NCBI GenBank assembly: GCA_934698975.1
Contig: CAKUVR010000008.1
Location: 1 to 64,000, forward strand
From: Cryptobacteroides sp934698975
Lineage (GTDB): Bacteria; Bacteroidota; Bacteroidia; Bacteroidales; UBA932
Length of the DNA stretch: 64,000 bases
Direction: 5' to 3'
This document shows positions 33,514-40,886 of this stretch, piece after piece; the stretch's first letter is position 1, and each line of letters starts with the position of its first letter. Position numbers and translations under genes: made by a program. The notes beneath the pieces are model-generated. The model was not told the origin of the DNA. It saw nothing but the letters and a program-made list of their open reading frames with translations, and did not search any database.

Positions 33514-34383
33514 ATGAAACTGAAAGGTTGCGGAACGGCGCTTGTGACCCCGTTCAAGGAGGGCAAGGTTGATTTTGAGGCTTATAAGGCGATGGTGCGC
33601 AGGCAGGTCGAGGCAGGAATTCATTTCCTGGTTCCGCTGGGCACGACCGCCGAGACCCCTTGTCTGGAGAATGACGAGAAATGCGAGATTCTCCGGATCA
33701 CCAGGGAACTATGCCCGGACAGACCTTTGGTGGTCGGCGGCGGGTCTAACTCTCCGGCGCAGACTGTCCGGAACATCCGCCTGCTGGAGCCGTACGGGCC
33801 GGATGCGTTCCTCATCGTCGTGCCTTACTACAACAAGCCGACGCAGGAAGGGATTTATGAATATTTCAAAATGGTGGCGGCAGCTACCGACAAGGACATA
33901 GTAGCCTACAACGTGCCAGGCAGAACCGGGGTGAATATGTCTGCTGACACGACACTGCGTCTGGAGGAGATCCCCAACGTGACCGCTGTCAAGGAGGCTT
34001 CCGGAGATCTTGGTCAGATCAACATGATTCTTTCCGAAAAGTCCGCTAAGTTCAGCGTTTTGAGCGGCAATGACGACCAGACATACCAGATTATGAGGGC
34101 TGGGGGAGACGGAGTGATCAGCGTTGTTTCCAACTTGGCCCCAGAGTTGATGGTGAAATTGGTGAACGCTTTGGCTGACAAGGATTTCACTACGGCTGAA
34201 GAAATCAACAAAAGACTTGAACCGTTGTTCCGCAGCTGCTTTGTAGAGAGTAATCCGATTCCTGTGAAGGCCGGTTTGAGCCTCCTTGGGCTCTGCTCAA
34301 GCGAGATGCGCATTCCTTTGACTGAGGCCTCTCTTCCGACTTACAAGGTGATGATAGAATCCATGAAAGAGGCGGGAATATGA
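33514..34383 (+). CDS. dapA: 4-hydroxy-tetrahydrodipicolinate synthase
   Basis: DapA condenses pyruvate with aspartate semialdehyde. The ATG at 33514 is preferred over a TTG two codons earlier because AGGAGG (33501-33506) lies at ideal spacing from it. The 289-residue aldolase shows GTALVTPF, VPLGTTAETP, the Tyr-bearing VPYYNKPTQEG, YNVPGRTGVN and the Schiff-base lysine in VTAVKEASGD. It starts two bases after the dapB stop. Confidence 0.96.
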   Translation: MKLKGCGTALVTPFKEGKVDFEAYKAMVRRQVEAGIHFLVPLGTTAETPCLENDEKCEILRITRELCPDRPLVVGGGSNSPAQTVRNIRLLEPYGPDAFLIVVPYYNKPTQEGIYEYFKMVAAATDKDIVAYNVPGRTGVNMSADTTLRLEEIPNVTAVKEASGDLGQINMILSEKSAKFSVLSGNDDQTYQIMRAGGDGVISVVSNLAPELMVKLVNALADKDFTTAEEINKRLEPLFRSCFVESNPIPVKAGLSLLGLCSSEMRIPLTEASLPTYKVMIESMKEAGI

Positions 34384-35141
34384 TGGATTTTCAGACAGTA
34401 CGCCGTCTGTTGGAGACAGGCGAGATCCGTGTGGCCGAAAAAGTGGACGGCCGCTGGAAAGTGAATACCTGGATAAAGGAAGCTATCCTGGAGGGATTCA
34501 AGGTCGGGAAACTGAAGGACTTGAGTGAGGGAGGATATTCATTCTTCGATAAAGACACGCTTCCGCTTAGGTCATTCTCTTTGCAGGATCGTGTCCGCAT
34601 AGTTCCGGGCGGCAGCAGTGTGCGTAGCGGGGTCTATCTGGCTCCATCGGTGATCATGATGCCGCCGTCCTATGTCAACATCGGCGCTTATGTGGACGAA
34701 GGAACGATGATTGACTCTCATGCCCTTGTGGGTTCCTGTGCCCAGATCGGAAAGAATGTGCACATCTCGGCGGCTGCCCAGATCGGTGGTGTGCTGGAGC
34801 CGGCCGGAGCGATGCCGGTCATTGTCGAGGACAATGCTTTCGTCGGCGGAAACTGCGGAATATACGAGGGTACGATAGTGGAAGAGGGGGCTGTGCTTGC
34901 CTCCGGGGTGATCCTTACCAAGGGCACCGTCATCTACGATGCCACGGTCGGTGAATACGTTCCACGCTCGTCCTCCGGTCAGACCGTGGTGCCTGCCGGC
35001 GCTGTCGTGGTCTCTGGCAGCCGACCGTTGTCCAAAGGCCCTGAGAAAGATGACGGGATTCATGTCTATACTCCAGTCATCGTGAAGTATCGAGATGGCA
35101 GGACAGACGCTTCTGTGGAACTGGAATCGCTTTTAAGATAA
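34380..35141 (+). CDS. dapD: tetrahydrodipicolinate N-succinyltransferase
   Basis: DapD succinylates tetrahydrodipicolinate and so commits the organism to the succinylase route to diaminopimelate. The 253-residue protein has an N-terminal helical part followed by a left-handed beta-helix of hexapeptide repeats (VYLAPSVIMMPPSYVNIGAY, GTMIDSHALVGSCAQIGKNV). Its start overlaps the dapA stop by four bases (ATGA). Confidence 0.95.
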   Translation: MMDFQTVRRLLETGEIRVAEKVDGRWKVNTWIKEAILEGFKVGKLKDLSEGGYSFFDKDTLPLRSFSLQDRVRIVPGGSSVRSGVYLAPSVIMMPPSYVNIGAYVDEGTMIDSHALVGSCAQIGKNVHISAAAQIGGVLEPAGAMPVIVEDNAFVGGNCGIYEGTIVEEGAVLASGVILTKGTVIYDATVGEYVPRSSSGQTVVPAGAVVVSGSRPLSKGPEKDDGIHVYTPVIVKYRDGRTDASVELESLLR

Positions 35142-35145
35142 GAGC

Positions 35146-36087
35146 ATGCCTCAGAAATTCTATAAATATCATGGTGCCGGGAACGATTTCCTCTTGGCTG
35201 ACAACCGTGACCGCCATTTGTCGCTGTCATCGGAGCAGATCCGCCATCTCTGTGATCGCCACACAGGTTTCGGGGCGGATGGGGTCATGCTGCTCGAGGA
35301 CGGCGCCGACACGGCTTTCCGGATGGTGTTTTACAATCCGGACGGCAGCGGGGGCATGATGTGCGGCAACGGTGGCCGCTGCATCGTCGCCTTTGCGGCC
35401 GACCTTGGACTTGTCAAGTCTGGTGAACCGATAACGTTTGACGCTCCCGACGGCCGTCATCAGGCTGAAATCCTTCCGGTCACGGAGCGACTGTCTCCAT
35501 CCGCTGAATTGTTGTCTTCGGTCGCTGAGCCTGTCGAAGCGACCGCAAGCGAGCCCTTCTCTCAGTCGCCTCAACATAATCTATGGTCAGAAAAAACAGT
35601 CCGCCTGAAAATGCGGGATGTGTCCGGAATCCGGACTTTCCCGGATGAGCGTGCCTGCTTTCTGGACACCGGAACAAGACATCTGGTCAAATTTGTCAAC
35701 GGTCTGAGAGATTATCCCGTTCTGCTTGAAGGCCGGACTCTTCGTCATGATCCACGTTTCGCTCCCGACGGCACCAACGTGAATTTCGTTGAGCCGGTTC
35801 CGGATGGAGATGATGTTGTTTTGAATATTCGTACATTCGAGAAAGGGGTTGAGGATGAGACATTGGCCTGCGGCACGGGCATTGTAGCCTCCGCGATAGC
35901 CGCATATTCACAAGGCATCGCCGGAAGAGTGGATGCTCATGGTCGCGTCACCTGCCTTGTGAAAGCCGCCATAGCCACTCTTGCCGTTGATTTTGTCCCG
36001 CGCTGTGAGGGCGAAACTCTTCAAATCCGCGACATTTGGCTGACTGGCCAGTCTGATTTTGTTGGTACTGTTGAAATTATGTTGTAA
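35146..36087 (+). CDS. dapF: diaminopimelate epimerase with a repeat-derived insertion
   Basis: DapF converts LL- to meso-diaminopimelate. The 313-residue protein shows FYKYHGAGNDFLL at the start and the two catalytic cysteines in MMCGNGGRC (near residue 73) and ACGTGI (near 242). Family members are about 260-280 residues. The extra length is between DAPDGRHQAEI and VRLKMRDVSG (about residues 113-148), where a short genomic palindrome is translated in frame as VAEPVEATA. This loop lies between structural elements, so activity may be kept. Confidence 0.93.
   Translation: MPQKFYKYHGAGNDFLLADNRDRHLSLSSEQIRHLCDRHTGFGADGVMLLEDGADTAFRMVFYNPDGSGGMMCGNGGRCIVAFAADLGLVKSGEPITFDAPDGRHQAEILPVTERLSPSAELLSSVAEPVEATASEPFSQSPQHNLWSEKTVRLKMRDVSGIRTFPDERACFLDTGTRHLVKFVNGLRDYPVLLEGRTLRHDPRFAPDGTNVNFVEPVPDGDDVVLNIRTFEKGVEDETLACGTGIVASAIAAYSQGIAGRVDAHGRVTCLVKAAIATLAVDFVPRCEGETLQIRDIWLTGQSDFVGTVEIML
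35520..35544. repeat. short dispersed palindrome, copy D, inside dapF
   Basis: Arms GGTCGCT and AGCGACC flank the core GAGCCTGTCGA. Unlike copies A-C it lies within a coding sequence and keeps the frame. Confidence 0.75.
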
Positions 36088-36092
36088 ATTTG
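36062..36092 (+). promoter_or_regulatory. promoter of the DUF4465 lipoprotein
   Basis: TTG at 36062-36064, 20 bases, then TAAATTTG at 36085-36092. The TAA of the -7 element is also the dapF stop codon. Confidence 0.6.
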
Positions 36093-36121
36093 ACAGATTA
36101 AACGTTAAAGTTAATTTTTTT

Positions 36122-36874
36122 ATGAAAAACTCAATCAAACTCTTCATTCTAGCGGCCATAACCACGGTCGCCCTTTCCTGCGAGAACAAGCCTTCCACGA
36201 TGAGCTACACTTTGGGAGGACAATTCGGCTACATAGTTGAGGATCCGACAAATTATCCGGTCATTGACAGCCTTTATTACAACAAGTATATAATGCTTGA
36301 CAATTATTCTGCCCTGTGTACGTCTTGCGCTGATGTCAACAGCGATTTCAGGGGTGGTTGGAGAGTTTCCCTCAAAAAAGGAGGTATGGATCAGTCCGAT
36401 GGCGCCTTGGTGCTTTCTTCGGCAGGACAGTACGCAGGACTTACGAATCCGAAAAACGGTTTTAACAGCAAGGCCTACGCCGTCTATTCCCCGTCCGAAG
36501 AAAAATATGACGTTGTGTTCAAGTACAGCGGTTATTTCACGAAATCTACATGCTATGTGTCCGGATTCTACATCAACAACACCAAGTATGTGGAAAAACT
36601 GGCAGAGGAAGGCCAGATCGCGGACGGTGATTTCCTGAAGGTTACCGCCACGTTTTACAAGAATGACAATGAGGTCGTCAAGGAGGACTTCTATCTGGTT
36701 GACTACACTGGCGCCGAGAAGAAGATCGTGAAGGATTGGACAGCATGGGAGATGAAGGACGCTTCCAAGTTTGATGTTGATGCGATCAAGTTCGACATGA
36801 CTTCGAATCGCGTAACACTGCCTCATAATTTCTGTCTTGATTTCCTGGTAGCGGCAATATCTGTTGAATACTAA
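36122..36874 (+). CDS. DUF4465 domain lipoprotein
   Basis: This 250-residue protein starts at the ATG at 36122; the longer frame begins inside dapF. The lipoprotein signal ends at Cys20 (ALSCENK). The rest matches the DUF4465 pattern of Bacteroidota: an N-terminal GGWRVSLKKGG stretch, VSGFYINNTKYV, then FYLVDYTGAEKKIVKDWTAW and a C-terminal FCLDFLVAAI. These are small all-beta, secreted or surface lipoproteins; the function is not known. It is probably a single gene with its own promoter. Confidence 0.75.
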   Translation: MKNSIKLFILAAITTVALSCENKPSTMSYTLGGQFGYIVEDPTNYPVIDSLYYNKYIMLDNYSALCTSCADVNSDFRGGWRVSLKKGGMDQSDGALVLSSAGQYAGLTNPKNGFNSKAYAVYSPSEEKYDVVFKYSGYFTKSTCYVSGFYINNTKYVEKLAEEGQIADGDFLKVTATFYKNDNEVVKEDFYLVDYTGAEKKIVKDWTAWEMKDASKFDVDAIKFDMTSNRVTLPHNFCLDFLVAAISVEY

Positions 36875-36922
36875 TCTCTCGGCTGGCCGCAAAGACGTTT
36901 TCCAGCCCCATTATAATGTTTG

Positions 36923-37693
36923 ATGATGAAAGAGAATAAGGACTATAAAAACGAGGCTCTTGCAGCCTTGAAAGGCAGATGGGCTCCGGCTGTGCTTGCG
37001 GTTCTGGCATTTGTGGCCGTGATGGTTATGTTCATGGCTCCTTATGAGACAAAGGCCGTGCAGCTGTCGAACGATCCGACGAACCTTCAGCTCGCGGCTG
37101 ACATGATGAAATGGTATCCAGTGTTCATTCTGGGCTTGATTTTCGTCTCATTTCCTCTTCAGGTCGGGCTCGTCAACGCTTTCAAGTTCCTCCTGAACGA
37201 CGGTGACGACAGGGTAACGTCAAACGAGTTCAAGTTTGGGTTCGGAAATTATTGGCATCATGTCTGGGGCGTGTTCCTGAACAGGTTTTTTGTAACTCTG
37301 TGGTCTCTTCTGCTTTTTGTACCAGGTATCATAAAGAGTCTGTCGTATGCCATGACAAACTATATCCTCGTGGACAGGCCTGAACTTTCGGCCAATGAGG
37401 CTATCAACCTCAGCAAGGACATGATGTATGGTCACAAGTTCGATCTTTTCTACCTGTATCTCAGTTTTGCTGGATGGTTCATCCTTTGCCTCTTTTTCAC
37501 TTTGGGGATAGGTTTCCTGTGGTTTCTGCCATATGCACAGACCGCACAGGCCGCATTCTATGCTGATGTGAAGGCTGACTATGAAAGGCGTTCCTCAGGG
37601 ATTTCCGCTCCTGCCGCTCCAGCCGCCGCTCCGGTCACTCCAATCCAGCCTGTTTCAGAGGGCAGGGACGAGGACTATATGCCTAAAGCCTAG
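36923..37693 (+). CDS. DUF975 family membrane protein
   Basis: This 256-residue protein has several membrane segments (WAPAVLAVLAFVAVMVMFMA, an adjacent VFILGLIFVSFPLQVGLV, and two more after residue 130). It carries the DUF975 signature: a PGIIKSLSYAMTNYIL loop, then ANEAINLSKDMMYGHKFDLF and a final FLWFLPYAQTAQAAFY. Function unknown. The start is one of two adjacent ATGs (36923 or 36926). Its TAG stop overlaps the stop of the convergent rimM in the palindrome CTAG. Confidence 0.8.
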   Translation: MMKENKDYKNEALAALKGRWAPAVLAVLAFVAVMVMFMAPYETKAVQLSNDPTNLQLAADMMKWYPVFILGLIFVSFPLQVGLVNAFKFLLNDGDDRVTSNEFKFGFGNYWHHVWGVFLNRFFVTLWSLLLFVPGIIKSLSYAMTNYILVDRPELSANEAINLSKDMMYGHKFDLFYLYLSFAGWFILCLFFTLGIGFLWFLPYAQTAQAAFYADVKADYERRSSGISAPAAPAAAPVTPIQPVSEGRDEDYMPKA

Positions 37694-38220
37694 CGGCCGA
37701 TCAGCCCTTCGGGCACGGTCATGGATATAGATTGGGAATCTTCATCAACGGACAGGATGAGGTCTTCGTGCAGAGGAATCATCACCTGTCCGTCTTTCGT
37801 TTCCACATAAAGGCAGGTGTTGCCGGGGATGTCCTCGTAGTCGGTGATCTCGCCGACTTTCTCATTGTCGGAGTCAAGCAGCGTCCAGCCGATCAGGGCC
37901 TCAACCGTCAGGCCGTCGTCTGTGTTTTCATATTCATTGATTCCGTCAGGCTTTGCGAAGATGTCTTTTCCGACCAGTTCCTCGGCGTCTTCGAGATTCT
38001 TTACGCCTGTCAGGCGGGCAAGGGCTCTGCTTGTGCCCTTTCTTGAGAATGATTCAATGAAAAACGGAACCGGCAGTCCATCGAAAGTGATGAACACCGG
38101 TTCCTTTTGATTCAGGTCCTCGGGACTTATCTCGCGGAATCCAATGAGGACTTCGCCTTCGGTACCGTTGGACTTCAGTACCCGGGCAACGCGCAGTAAA
38201 TCTGATTTTGCCCTGGACAT
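37690..38220 (-). CDS. rimM: ribosome maturation factor RimM
   Basis: RimM helps 30S assembly and binds S19. I start at the ATG at 38220 (MSRAKSDLLRVARVL, 176 residues); the longer frame is an out-of-frame reading of rpsP. It has the N-terminal RimM beta-barrel (RVLKSNGTEGEVLIGF) and the C-terminal PRC-type barrel (LIGWTLLDSDNEKVGEITD, MIPLHEDLI). It follows rpsP by four bases. Confidence 0.93.
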   Translation of the reverse strand: MSRAKSDLLRVARVLKSNGTEGEVLIGFREISPEDLNQKEPVFITFDGLPVPFFIESFSRKGTSRALARLTGVKNLEDAEELVGKDIFAKPDGINEYENTDDGLTVEALIGWTLLDSDNEKVGEITDYEDIPGNTCLYVETKDGQVMIPLHEDLILSVDEDSQSISMTVPEGLIGR

Positions 38221-38224
38221 CGGA

Positions 38225-38785
38225 TTAAGCCTCAGCCGGAGCTTCCTGAGCGGCCTCAGCAGCAGCTTCCTCGGCTGCCTTTGCGGCAGCTGCCTCTTCA
38301 GCGGCTTTGCGCTGAGCCTCAGCGAGTTCCTCGGCTTTCTTTGCGAGAGCCTCAGCCCTTTCCGCGTTAACCTTCTTCTCGGCCTCAAGAGCGACCTTTG
38401 CCTTGTCGGCGGCATCCTTTACGAGACCTGCCTTCTTGGCGGCGATCTTTGCGTCTCTCTCAGCTTTCCAAGCGTTCCATTTAGCATCGGCCTGCTCCTG
38501 TGTCAGAGCGCCCTTTGCGATACCGCCATCAAGATGCTTCCTCAGGAGAACACCCTCGTAAGAGAGTATCCTGCGGGCCACAAGTGTAGGCTGGGCGCCG
38601 ACATTGAGCCATTTGAGAGCCTTCTCGCCATCAAGGATGATGGTAGCAGGGTTGGTGTTAGGGTTGTAAGAGCCGAGCTGCTCGATGAAACGACCGTCGC
38701 GAGGCGCGCGTGAGTCGGCCACAACAATGTGGAAGAATGCGAAATTCTTCTTACCGTGGCGCTGAAGTCTGATTTTAACAGCCAT
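38225..38785 (-). CDS. rpsP: ribosomal protein S16 with long C-terminal extension
   Basis: The first 80 residues are a normal S16 (MAVKIRLQRHGKKNFAFFHIVVADSRAPRDG, LGSYNPNT). The protein then continues to 186 residues with a helical, Lys/Ala/Glu-rich tail ending in Ala-Glu repeats. Such a tail is common in Bacteroidota S16 and absent in Escherichia coli (82 residues). It is followed by rimM. Confidence 0.96.
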   Translation of the reverse strand: MAVKIRLQRHGKKNFAFFHIVVADSRAPRDGRFIEQLGSYNPNTNPATIILDGEKALKWLNVGAQPTLVARRILSYEGVLLRKHLDGGIAKGALTQEQADAKWNAWKAERDAKIAAKKAGLVKDAADKAKVALEAEKKVNAERAEALAKKAEELAEAQRKAAEEAAAAKAAEEAAAEAAQEAPAEA

Positions 38786-38849
38786 TGTGAATCTGTTTTA
38801 AATTAATGATGTTGATGTTTTACCACTGCCTTCAACTCGTGAAAGCGTG

Positions 38850-38857
38850 CAAAGATA
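38850..38857 (-). promoter_or_regulatory. -7 element of rpsP-rimM
   Basis: TATCTTTG on the minus strand, followed by CACGC, about 65 bases before the rpsP ATG. No TTTG lies at the usual 19-20 base spacing. Confidence 0.45.
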
Positions 38858-38877
38858 CAAATAATTCTTCAAAAAAA

Positions 38878-38908
38878 TTTGTTATTTCAGGAATATTCTC
38901 TATCTTTG
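38878..38908 (+). promoter_or_regulatory. tRNA-Leu promoter
   Basis: TTTG at 38878-38881, 19 bases, TATCTTTG at 38901-38908, then CAATCCC. It is nearly the same as the promoters of the Thr-Tyr-Gly-Thr tRNA block and tRNA-Gly. Confidence 0.8.
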
Positions 38909-38936
38909 CAATCCCAAACGATTGGGAGACATACTT

Positions 38937-39019
38937 GCGGTAGTGGTGAAATGGTATACACGCTACTTTGAGGGGGTAGTGGGCGCAAGCCCGTGTGAGT
39001 TCGACTCTCACCTACCGCA
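38937..39019 (+). tRNA. tRNA-Leu (GAG)
   Basis: This 83-base class II tRNA has acceptor stem GCGGTAG/CTACCGC, anticodon loop TTTGAGG giving GAG, a long variable arm (GTGGGCGCAAGCCCGT), T-loop TTCGACT and discriminator A. Confidence 0.95.
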
Positions 39020-39020
39020 C

Positions 39021-39062
39021 ACAAGACAGCCCGACGGATTTCCCGCCGGGCTGTCTTGTTTT
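39021..39062 (+). terminator. tRNA-Leu terminator
   Basis: A perfect 13-base stem (ACAAGACAGCCCG with CGGGCTGTCTTGT) and inner CGG/CCG pairs, then TTTT. Confidence 0.85.
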
Positions 39063-39088
39063 CCGATGAGATTAATGGATGATAAAAT

Positions 39089-39118
39089 GAAGCCCGACGG
39101 TACTTTCCGCCGGGCTTC
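39089..39118 (-). terminator. terminator of the TPR lipoprotein gene
   Basis: Stem GAAGCCCG-CGG / CCG-CGGGCTTC followed on the minus strand by ATTTTAT. Its core (AGCCCGACGG ... CCGCCGGGCT) is the same as that of the neighbouring tRNA-Leu terminator. Confidence 0.6.
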
Positions 39119-39141
39119 ATTATAATTCTTTGAACGTAGGA

Positions 39142-40791
39142 TTACTTGTAGTACTCCGCGAATTCAATGTCCTTGGTCGCTTTCTCGGCGAGAGCCTTGT
39201 CCTTCTTCGCTACAGAGTCAAGGTTGGTCTTGACCTGGTCGAAGTTGCCCTGGCGGGCGGCGATGATGGCTCTGAGGTAGTCAACCTTGGCGTCCTTGCA
39301 GTGAGCGGTCTTGGAAGCCTTGTCAAGCTGACCGGTAAGGATGTAGGCAAGAACAGTGTTATGGCAGCAGCCCTTTACGTCCTTGAGGTCCTGAACGGCC
39401 TTGTCGTAGTCGCCTGTGAGAATGTCCACAACGCCGATATTGGCCTTGGCGGCATCGGTGCCGGCCTTTTTGAAGTTCTTGGCGGCTGTCTCGTAGTCAC
39501 CCTTGCGCAGAGCCACGACACCAAGAGCGTTGGTGAGGTCGGCGTCCTTTGTCTGAACTTCGGCGAAAGCTTTCTCGGCCTTCTTCACGTCACCTGAGTT
39601 GAGGTAGGCTACTCCGAGGTTGAACCTGGCCTTGTCGCTGTCATACTTGGTTATAGCCTTGTTGTAGAGCTTTACCTTTCCGTCAAGATCCTTGCTGAGG
39701 GCGGCTGCATGCAGGAGGGCAGGCTCATCGAGGATGTCGATGTTGCTCTCCACAAGCTCGGCGAGCTCATCGGATGTGTAGTTCTTGAACTCGACGTTGG
39801 CTATGAACCTGGCGCGGCGGAGTTCTGGGAGAATACCGCTTTTAAGCTCGGTGTAAACGGAAGACATATTCTTGATCTCGCTCTCACGTACGGCAGGGTC
39901 GCTGTACATTGAAAGGACTCGGAGAATGAGGTCTTTGTCCTCGATGTCGGAATTCTGCACAAGCTCCTGGAAGCCTTCCCAGTCCTGACCGATGCTCTTT
40001 ACCTCAGGGTCAGCGACATCCTTGCCCTTCATCACCTTGTTCCATGCTTTGTCGGCAGACTTGGAACGCTTCTCGGAAAGGGTGTTGTTGAGCTTCTCGC
40101 CACCGTCCGGTGAAGCGTAGGCCACAACCTCAGTTCCTACAAGGGTCTTTCTCTCGTTGGCCTTGATCTCATCAAGAGCACTCTGGAAATCCTTGATGGA
40201 CTGGCCTTTGAGCTGCTTTGACTGAACATCGGCAGAGTTGATGTTGTAGAGGATCTGTCCCTCGGCGGTCTGCTGGAGCACAGCCTGATAGCCGTCAGCT
40301 TTGTAAGGAACCTGTCCTGCGGCCTTCACGAGCATATAGGTCGTGTTCACACCGTCGGCAACCTTCTTTACAGGAAGCTTGTAGGACTTGGCTTTGTACT
40401 TCACGATGCCGCGGAGCTCAAGGTGCGACTGCTCCATGCCCTCGACATAGTTGAAGTGAACTTTCTCTGTGACAGTGCCGCCAGCCTTGGCAACAACCTT
40501 ATAGTTGTCCTTGACCTTCTCGCCCTGATACATGAATGGAGTCATCTTGGCCTCTCCTCCGTCATAGACGAGGACCGGGGTGACCTCAAGGATGGCCTTT
40601 GGATGGAAGTACTTTTCTGGGTAGGTCACTGTGACGGTGGCGTCGATGTTGCCGGCGACACACTCCAGAACCGCAGGATCGCACTTTACGATCACATTGT
40701 CAGCAAGTTCAGCCATTTTTTCGGCTGAAGAGCAGGCAACCGCAGCCATACCGATGACGGCGGCGGCGAAAAAATTGAGTGTCTTTTTCAT
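39142..40791 (-). CDS. TPR-repeat lipoprotein with OmpA-like motif
   Basis: This 549-residue protein starts at 40791 (MKKTLNFFAAAVIGM) and has a lipobox with Cys20 (AVACSSAEK). The N-terminal half is beta-rich. Around residues 235-260 a stretch VVAYASPDGGEKLNNTLSEKRSKS resembles the peptidoglycan-binding helix of OmpA-like domains. The C-terminal third (from about residue 350) holds TPR units such as ARFNLGVAYLNSGDVKKAEKAF. The likely location is the outer membrane facing the periplasm, as a structural or assembly factor; the exact role is unknown. Confidence 0.75.
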   Translation of the reverse strand: MKKTLNFFAAAVIGMAAVACSSAEKMAELADNVIVKCDPAVLECVAGNIDATVTVTYPEKYFHPKAILEVTPVLVYDGGEAKMTPFMYQGEKVKDNYKVVAKAGGTVTEKVHFNYVEGMEQSHLELRGIVKYKAKSYKLPVKKVADGVNTTYMLVKAAGQVPYKADGYQAVLQQTAEGQILYNINSADVQSKQLKGQSIKDFQSALDEIKANERKTLVGTEVVAYASPDGGEKLNNTLSEKRSKSADKAWNKVMKGKDVADPEVKSIGQDWEGFQELVQNSDIEDKDLILRVLSMYSDPAVRESEIKNMSSVYTELKSGILPELRRARFIANVEFKNYTSDELAELVESNIDILDEPALLHAAALSKDLDGKVKLYNKAITKYDSDKARFNLGVAYLNSGDVKKAEKAFAEVQTKDADLTNALGVVALRKGDYETAAKNFKKAGTDAAKANIGVVDILTGDYDKAVQDLKDVKGCCHNTVLAYILTGQLDKASKTAHCKDAKVDYLRAIIAARQGNFDQVKTNLDSVAKKDKALAEKATKDIEFAEYYK

Positions 40792-40829
40792 ATAACAAAT
40801 GATTAAAGATTGCATTCCAATGCTTTTAA

Positions 40830-40866
40830 CAAATATACAAAGATAACTATTATTTTGTTAACTTTG
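40830..40866. promoter_or_regulatory. divergent -7 elements, TPR lipoprotein and sigma-54 activator
   Basis: The minus strand has two adjacent -7 candidates, TATCTTTG (40845-40838) and TATATTTG (40837-40830), for the TPR lipoprotein. The plus strand has TAACTTTG at 40859-40866 for the activator gene. -33 boxes are poor. Confidence 0.45.
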
Positions 40867-40886
40867 CCAAACTGTGAGCAAATACT

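Noticed and set aside
38221..38415. 65-residue Arg/Leu/Pro-rich extension of RimM
   Set aside because: It is rpsP read in another frame; composition is typical of a shifted Ala/Lys-rich coding sequence.
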